Source: Alphaproteobacteria bacterium HGW-Alphaproteobacteria-3 (GTDB lineage: Bacteria; Pseudomonadota; Alphaproteobacteria; Parvibaculales; Parvibaculaceae). Taken from it: 64,000 bases of DNA. The translations under genes were made by a program, and so were the position numbers. Positions within the stretch are counted from its first letter, which is position 1; each line of letters begins with the position of its first letter. The notes under the pieces are model-generated. The model was given only the letters and a program-made list of their open reading frames with translations. It did no database searches and was not told where the DNA came from. This document shows, piece by piece, positions 59,451 to 64,000 of this stretch. The DNA is taken from contig PHEF01000013.1 in the NCBI GenBank assembly GCA_002842875.1, positions 1-64,000 of the forward strand, given 5' to 3'.

Positions 59451-61037
59451 ATGCCCGCGCTCCGTTCGCCGCTCATCCATCCGTTCTCGAATTTCGACGT
59501 GCCGCATCTTCTGCGTGTCCATGCCGAGGCGCGGCCGGATCATCCCTTCCTCGTCTGGGAGCCCTTCGAGGGCGAAACCCGCATCTGGTCCTATGCGCGT
59601 TTCGAGCATGAGGTGCGCCAGGTCGCGGCAGGCCTGAAGAAGCGCGGCGTGAAGCAGGGTGCGCGCGTTCTCATCCATCTCGACAACTGCCCGGAAAGCC
59701 TCATCGCCTGGTATGCCTGCGCGCATCTGGGCGCCGTTGCCGTCACCACCAATGCGCGGTCCGTCGCCGACGATCTCGTCTATTTCAGCGGCCATGCCGA
59801 CGTCGTCGGCGCGATCACGCAGCCGGCCTTTGCCTCGCTCGTCGCCTCTTCCTGCGCGCGCATCGAATGGCTCGCCGTCACCGAAACGGACAATGGCGCG
59901 GAACCGCAGGACAATACCCGCCCGCCGAAGTCCGAAAGTTTCGCCGCGCTTTACGGCGATCCCGCGGACGTGCCGCTGTGTCCTGCCGATCCGATGCTGC
60001 CCGTCGGTATTCAGTACACGTCGGGCACGACCTCGCGGCCCAAGGGCGTCGTCTGGACGCACGCGAATGCGCTCTGGGGGGCGAAACTCTGCGCGATGCA
60101 CGAAGACCTGCGGCAGACGGATGTCCATCTCACCTATCTGCCGCTCTTCCATACCAATGCGCAGTCCTATTCGGTGCTCGCGGCGCTCTGGGCGGGGGCG
60201 ACGGTCGTGTTGCAGCCGCGCTTCTCGGCCTCGCGCTTCTGGTCCGTCTCGCAGAAGCATAATTGTACATGGACCTCGATGGTGCCCTTCTGCGTTCGCG
60301 CGCTGATGGGACAGGAGAAACCGAAGTCGCATGCCTACCGCTATTGGGGCAACGGCATTTCCGCGCCGCCCACCGACGACTATTTCGGCGTCAAGACCAT
60401 CGGCTGGTGGGGCATGACGGAAACGATCACGCATGGCATCGTCGGCGATATCCACCTGCCGAACCGGCCCATGTCCATCGGCAAGCCCGCCACCTCCTAC
60501 GAGATCGCGATCCTGCGCGACAGCGGCGAGCCGGTCGATCCCGGCGAGACCGGCAACCTTCTCGTGCGCGGTGTGCCCGGCCTCTCGCTCTTTCTCGAAT
60601 ATCTGAACAATGAGGAAGCGACGGCCAGGAGCTTCGACGAGCAGGGCTACTTCATCACCGGCGACCGCGTGACGCTTGGCGAGGACGGTTTCATCTCCTT
60701 TGCCGACCGCGACAAGGACATGCTGAAGGTGGGCGGCGAGAATGTCGCCGCTTCCGAGATCGAGCGTGTCGTCATGACCGTCCCGGGCATCCAGGAATGC
60801 GCCGTTGTCGCCAGGCGCGACCCGATGCTCGACGAGGTGCCCGTCGTCTTCGTTCTCGTGCCGGGCGGGGAGGCCGCCGCACCCAAAGACCTCGCCGAAA
60901 AGATCGGCGAGGCCTGCGCCAGGGGGCTTGCGGACTTCAAGCGTCCGCGCGACATTCGGATTGTCGCCGAGCTGCCGCGCTCGACGCTCGAAAAGATAGC
61001 AAAGGCCGAACTCCGCCGGATCGTCGACGAAGGATAG
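59451..61037 (+). CDS. AMP-forming acyl-CoA synthetase (CaiC-like)
   Basis: The 528-residue ligase has 'IQYTSGTTSRPKGVVWTHAN', 'GWWGMTETITHGIVGD', 'YFITGDRVTLGEDGFISFADRDKDMLKVGGENVAASEIE' and 'LPRSTLEKIAKAELRR'. It resembles carnitine/crotonobetaine-type and other short- to medium-chain acid ligases. Third acyl-CoA ligase in 17 kb. SulP transporter follows after 60 bases. Confidence 0.9.
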   Translation: MPALRSPLIHPFSNFDVPHLLRVHAEARPDHPFLVWEPFEGETRIWSYARFEHEVRQVAAGLKKRGVKQGARVLIHLDNCPESLIAWYACAHLGAVAVTTNARSVADDLVYFSGHADVVGAITQPAFASLVASSCARIEWLAVTETDNGAEPQDNTRPPKSESFAALYGDPADVPLCPADPMLPVGIQYTSGTTSRPKGVVWTHANALWGAKLCAMHEDLRQTDVHLTYLPLFHTNAQSYSVLAALWAGATVVLQPRFSASRFWSVSQKHNCTWTSMVPFCVRALMGQEKPKSHAYRYWGNGISAPPTDDYFGVKTIGWWGMTETITHGIVGDIHLPNRPMSIGKPATSYEIAILRDSGEPVDPGETGNLLVRGVPGLSLFLEYLNNEEATARSFDEQGYFITGDRVTLGEDGFISFADRDKDMLKVGGENVAASEIERVVMTVPGIQECAVVARRDPMLDEVPVVFVLVPGGEAAAPKDLAEKIGEACARGLADFKRPRDIRIVAELPRSTLEKIAKAELRRIVDEG

Positions 61038-61097
61038 GCGCAACCGGGGGACAGGAAACTGGCTACAAGCGGAAAGACCTCGCCGTCGCAACTCCTC

Positions 61098-62750
61098 ATG
61101 CCGAAACTCGTGACCGTCCTCAGGGAAGGCTACGGGTTTTCGGATTTCCGGGCGGATTTCATCGCCGGGCTGACCGTCGCCATCGTCGCCCTGCCGCTCG
61201 CCATGGCGCTTGCCATCGCGAGCGGCGCCACGCCGGACAAGGGCCTCGTCACGGCGGTCATCGCCGGCTTCCTCATCTCCGCGCTTGGCGGCAGCCGCTT
61301 CCAGATCGGAGGGCCGACCGGCGCCTTCGTCGTCGTCGTTTTCAACGTCATCGCGGTTCACGGCTATGACGGGTTGGTTATCGCAAGCGCCATGGCCGGG
61401 CTCATGCTCATCGGCGCCGGGCTGCTGCGCGTCGGCACCTTCATCAAATATATTCCCGAACCTGTCGTCACCGGCTTCACGGCGGGCATCGCCGTCATCA
61501 TTGCGACAAGCCAGATCAAGGATTTCCTCGGCCTCAGCCTCGCGCATGAACCGGCGGAGTTCATCGAAAAGGTGATGGCGCTCTGGGAGGCGCTGCCCAG
61601 CATCGCGCCGCAGACGGTTGCCGTCGCCGCCGGTTCGCTCGCACTCATCGTCTGGCTCAGGGGCAAGCGGCCGAACTGGCCGGGCTTCCTCATCGCGGTC
61701 GTCGGCGCCTCGTTCCTCGTCTGGCTCTTCGCGCTGCCGACGGACACGATCGGCTCGCGTTTTGCGGGCCTCGAACCCTCCTTCGCGCTTCCCGCCTTTC
61801 CCGATGTTTCGATGAGCCGCATCGTCGCGCTTTTCCCCAGCGCCTTCACCATCGCCTTCCTCGCGGGCGTCGAGTCGCTTCTGTCCGCCATGGTCGCCGA
61901 CAGCATGACCGGGCGCCGCCATCGTTCGAACAGCGAGCTCATCGCGCAGGGCGTGGCGAATTGTGCGTCCGCCGCCGTTGGCGGCCTCCCCGCCACGGGC
62001 GCCATCGCACGCACGGCCACCAACATCCGCGCCGGTGCGCGCGGGCCCGTCGCGGGCATGCTGCATGCCGTCTTCCTGCTCGGCTTCATGGCGGTCGCCT
62101 GGCCGATCACCGCCTATATCCCGCTTGCCTCGCTTGCGGCCGTTCTGCTCATCGTTGCCTGGAACATGAGCGAGATCGACAAGTTCACGCATATGATGCG
62201 CGCGCCCTTCGGCGACCGGGCGGTTCTTCTCATCACTTTCGCGCTCACCGTCCTGGTCGATCTCACCGTCGCCATCGAAGTCGGCGTCGTCTTCGCCGCC
62301 GTCCTTTTCATGCATCGCATGTCGGAGGCCGTCGAGGTGCAGGCGCATCTCCATCTCGTCGAGGAGGATGTGAGCGACACGACACCGCATGAATTCGTGC
62401 CGATGCAGGAGTTCGAGCTGCCGCCGGGTGTCGCAGCGAGCCTCATTCGCGGGCCGTTCTTCTTCGGTGTCGCCATGCGTCTCGGCGAGACGCTCGACCG
62501 GATCGGTGCCACGCCGAAAGTGCTGATCGTGCGCATGCGCGCCGTGCCGATCATCGATGCGACGGGCGTCTCCGCGCTCCAGACCATGATCGACCGTTGC
62601 GAGCGCAATGGCACCAAGGTCATCGTCACCGCGCTTCAACCGCAACCCGAGCGCATCCTGAGCGACATGGGCGTGCTCGCCCGCATCACCCGCGCGCCGG
62701 ACTTTGCGCGTGCCATCGACATCGCGCGGGAGATGGTGAAGGAGGGGTGA
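61098..62750 (+). CDS. SulP-family anion transporter
   Basis: The 550-residue inner-membrane protein has about 12 helices ('DFIAGLTVAIVALPLAMALAIASG', 'GGSRFQIGGPTGAFVVVV', 'VVTGFTAGIAVIIATSQIKDFLGL', 'LLSAMVADSMTGRRHRSNSELIAQGVANCASAAVGGLPATGAIARTATNIRAGARGPVAG') and a C-terminal STAS domain from about 430 ('VLIVRMRAVPIIDATGVSALQ'). It would carry sulfate, bicarbonate or a dicarboxylate with a cation. Confidence 0.92.
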   Translation: MPKLVTVLREGYGFSDFRADFIAGLTVAIVALPLAMALAIASGATPDKGLVTAVIAGFLISALGGSRFQIGGPTGAFVVVVFNVIAVHGYDGLVIASAMAGLMLIGAGLLRVGTFIKYIPEPVVTGFTAGIAVIIATSQIKDFLGLSLAHEPAEFIEKVMALWEALPSIAPQTVAVAAGSLALIVWLRGKRPNWPGFLIAVVGASFLVWLFALPTDTIGSRFAGLEPSFALPAFPDVSMSRIVALFPSAFTIAFLAGVESLLSAMVADSMTGRRHRSNSELIAQGVANCASAAVGGLPATGAIARTATNIRAGARGPVAGMLHAVFLLGFMAVAWPITAYIPLASLAAVLLIVAWNMSEIDKFTHMMRAPFGDRAVLLITFALTVLVDLTVAIEVGVVFAAVLFMHRMSEAVEVQAHLHLVEEDVSDTTPHEFVPMQEFELPPGVAASLIRGPFFFGVAMRLGETLDRIGATPKVLIVRMRAVPIIDATGVSALQTMIDRCERNGTKVIVTALQPQPERILSDMGVLARITRAPDFARAIDIAREMVKEG

Positions 62751-62792
62751 GGGCGGTTTGGCGGGCGGATGGGATTCTGCTTGAGCGAAACC

Positions 62793-64000
62793 CTACCCCA
62801 GCACCTTCCCCGGATTCATCACGCCCTTCGAGTCCATCTCGCGCTTCGTTGCGCGCAGGATCGACATGCCGATCTCGCCCTTCTCCTCGCCGAGCCAGGG
62901 TGCGTGATCCACGCCGACACCGTGATGATGGGTGATCGTGCCGCCATTCATCTCGATCGTGTCGGAGGCCGCGCGCTTGATCGCCTGCCACTGTTCGACC
63001 TCGCGGTCGAGCTGGCGCGGAAAGACGAACGTGAAATAGAGGCTCGCGCCATCAGGATAGGAATGGCTCACATGTGCCATCACGATCCCGCGCGCATTCT
63101 GTTCGGGCACATTCGCCGCGATTGCGTTCGAGATCGCCTCCACCACCTTCTCGTGCAGGTTCGCGATGTTCGACCAGCGGGTCGAGGTTTCGAGCGTCTC
63201 GACGCCGAGCCCCCGGTCCATCATCGGGTCGCGCACGGCAGGTCCGTTGAAGCGGCCGTGAAACCAGCGCTTGCCGGGGCCGGTGCCGAGCGCCAGCGCG
63301 CCGAGACGGCGGCAGATCGCCTCCGTCTGCTCCTGCGCCCAGATCACGGTTTCCTTCGTTCCCTCATGCCCGATCAGCATGAGGCAGGGCGCGTCGGTAA
63401 AACCCTTCATCTTGAGGTAGGTGCGCTGCAGCTTCGATTTGAGCCCGCCAGAGCCGGACGACGACAGGGCCTGGAAGAAGTAGGTCTCCGGCGAATCCGA
63501 AAGCCGCACCATCGCCACGGGAATTTCCGCATGGTTGATGCGCCGCGCCGCTTCGATGCCTTGCGCGAAGGTCTTGAAGAGATAGCCGCGATAGTCCTTG
63601 CGCTCCGGCAGGTCGTGGATCTTCACCGTCGCTTCCACGATGACGCCGAGCGTGCCTTCCGAGCCCGCGACGAGCTGGTTGAGGTTCGGTCCGGCGGCGG
63701 AAGCGGGCGTCGCTTCCGTCGTCCAGAAGCCTTTCGGCGTTGCGAGCTTCGCCGAGACGAGCCACTTCTCCGCCTTGCCGTAGCGGTTCGACTGCTGGCC
63801 CGCGCCGCGCGCGGCGATCCAGCCGCCCAGCGTCGAATAGAGAAAGCTCTGCGGATAATGGGCGAGCGTCACGCCGTGGGCCTGCAACTGCTCCTCGAGT
63901 TGCGGCCCGTAGATGCCCGCCTCGATGCGCGCCGTCATCGACACCTTGTCGATCTGGACGATGCGCGTGAGCAGGGTCGTGTCGAGCGTGAGGATCGCGC
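62793..64000 (-). CDS. FAD-linked oxidase, alkyl-DHAP synthase-like, N terminus outside the window
   Basis: The visible 402 codons are open to the right edge; the true start lies beyond 64000. The FAD_binding_4 domain shows 'ARIEAGIYGPQLEEQLQAHGVTLAHYPQSFLYSTLGGWIAARGAGQQSNRYGKAEKWLVSAKLATPKG' and 'LVAGSEGTLGVIVEATVKIHDLPER'; the C-terminal half has 'VMAHVSHSYPDGASLYFTF' and the His pair 'ITHHHGVGVDHAPWLGEEKG'. This resembles alkyldihydroxyacetonephosphate synthase/glycolate-oxidase-type flavoenzymes. The exact substrate cannot be told. Confidence 0.87.
   Translation of the reverse strand, partial: AILTLDTTLLTRIVQIDKVSMTARIEAGIYGPQLEEQLQAHGVTLAHYPQSFLYSTLGGWIAARGAGQQSNRYGKAEKWLVSAKLATPKGFWTTEATPASAAGPNLNQLVAGSEGTLGVIVEATVKIHDLPERKDYRGYLFKTFAQGIEAARRINHAEIPVAMVRLSDSPETYFFQALSSSGSGGLKSKLQRTYLKMKGFTDAPCLMLIGHEGTKETVIWAQEQTEAICRRLGALALGTGPGKRWFHGRFNGPAVRDPMMDRGLGVETLETSTRWSNIANLHEKVVEAISNAIAANVPEQNARGIVMAHVSHSYPDGASLYFTFVFPRQLDREVEQWQAIKRAASDTIEMNGGTITHHHGVGVDHAPWLGEEKGEIGMSILRATKREMDSKGVMNPGKVLG

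Noticed and set aside
59169-62645. A reading frame of over 1,100 codons on the minus strand opposite the esterase end, acyl-CoA ligase and SulP genes
   Set aside because: It is antisense to three clear genes, has low-complexity Arg/Asp/Gly-rich composition and no known domain; such long open frames arise from codon bias in high-GC DNA.

Overview
The window is GC-rich bacterial chromosome from an alphaproteobacterium. Evidence: a CpdR-type response regulator, two perfect TTAA-N7-TTAAC boxes of the CtrA type, an alphaproteobacterial DUF4175 (TIGR02302) giant membrane protein, a Coq7 hydroxylase, a B12-dependent ribonucleotide reductase and ethylmalonyl-CoA (EMC) pathway enzymes. Many acyl-CoA ligases, acyl-CoA dehydrogenases, SDRs, glutathione transferases and a dehalogenase-like gene suggest a free-living degrader of lipids or hydrocarbons. 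A Parvibaculum-like organism would fit, but genus is an inference only.

Layout. 1-5.7 kb: 5' end of nrdJ, plsC, a DUF218 gene, ftsEX, a zinc-ribbon membrane protein, hpt and cpdR; a CtrA-type box lies between ftsE and the zinc-ribbon gene. 5.8-11.4 kb: DUF4175 protein, then argH, a small lipoprotein and lysA. 11.4-16.8 kb: frameshifted tlpA, PAS protein, 3-hydroxyacyl-CoA dehydrogenase, etfBA, cobalamin adenosyltransferase and cytochrome b561. 16.9-22.1 kb: dehalogenase-like gene with an internal gap, PagL-like outer-membrane protein, HIG1 protein, methylsuccinyl-CoA dehydrogenase (mcd), trkH. 22.2-24.1 kb: a small accessory patch with an unknown secreted protein, a decayed RAYT transposase and a RelE-type toxin-antitoxin pair. 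25-29.9 kb: core EMC enzymes ccr and ecm with an acyl-CoA dehydrogenase; ecm lacks a conserved segment. 30-32.2 kb: three unknown envelope genes behind the second CtrA-type box. 32.2-38.6 kb: AEC transporter, acyltransferase, gluQ, a nonsense-interrupted esterase, HNH nuclease with a structured leader, coq7, dsbB, a tRNA-Leu cut off in its T-arm, and a GNAT acetyltransferase. 38.7-44.6 kb: a type III glutamine synthetase, creatininase-like and TetR operon; a TetR gene divergent from a Coq4-like gene; ArsC-like, GNAT and TusA-like genes. 44.7-64 kb: fatty-acid and xenobiotic genes (three acyl-CoA ligases, LLM flavin oxidoreductase, two SDRs, two GSTs, metallo-hydrolase, two CMD proteins, esterase), a GH84 glycosidase, a SulP transporter and part of an FAD-linked oxidase.

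How the genes fit together. ccr, ecm and mcd convert crotonyl-CoA through ethylmalonyl-CoA and methylsuccinyl-CoA to mesaconyl-CoA for acetyl-CoA assimilation. EtfAB would accept electrons from mcd and the other acyl-CoA dehydrogenases, and the adenosyltransferase supplies the B12 cofactor used by Ecm and NrdJ. FtsEX with a CtrA box close to cpdR points to cell-cycle control.

The most striking feature is the number of otherwise well-conserved genes that are damaged: ecm and the dehalogenase each lack an internal segment in frame, tlpA has a one-base frameshift in a G run, an esterase has one in-frame amber codon, and a tRNA-Leu gene loses its 3' end. These may be real decay or sequence/assembly faults. 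No rRNA gene, CRISPR array, prophage or complete insertion sequence was seen.
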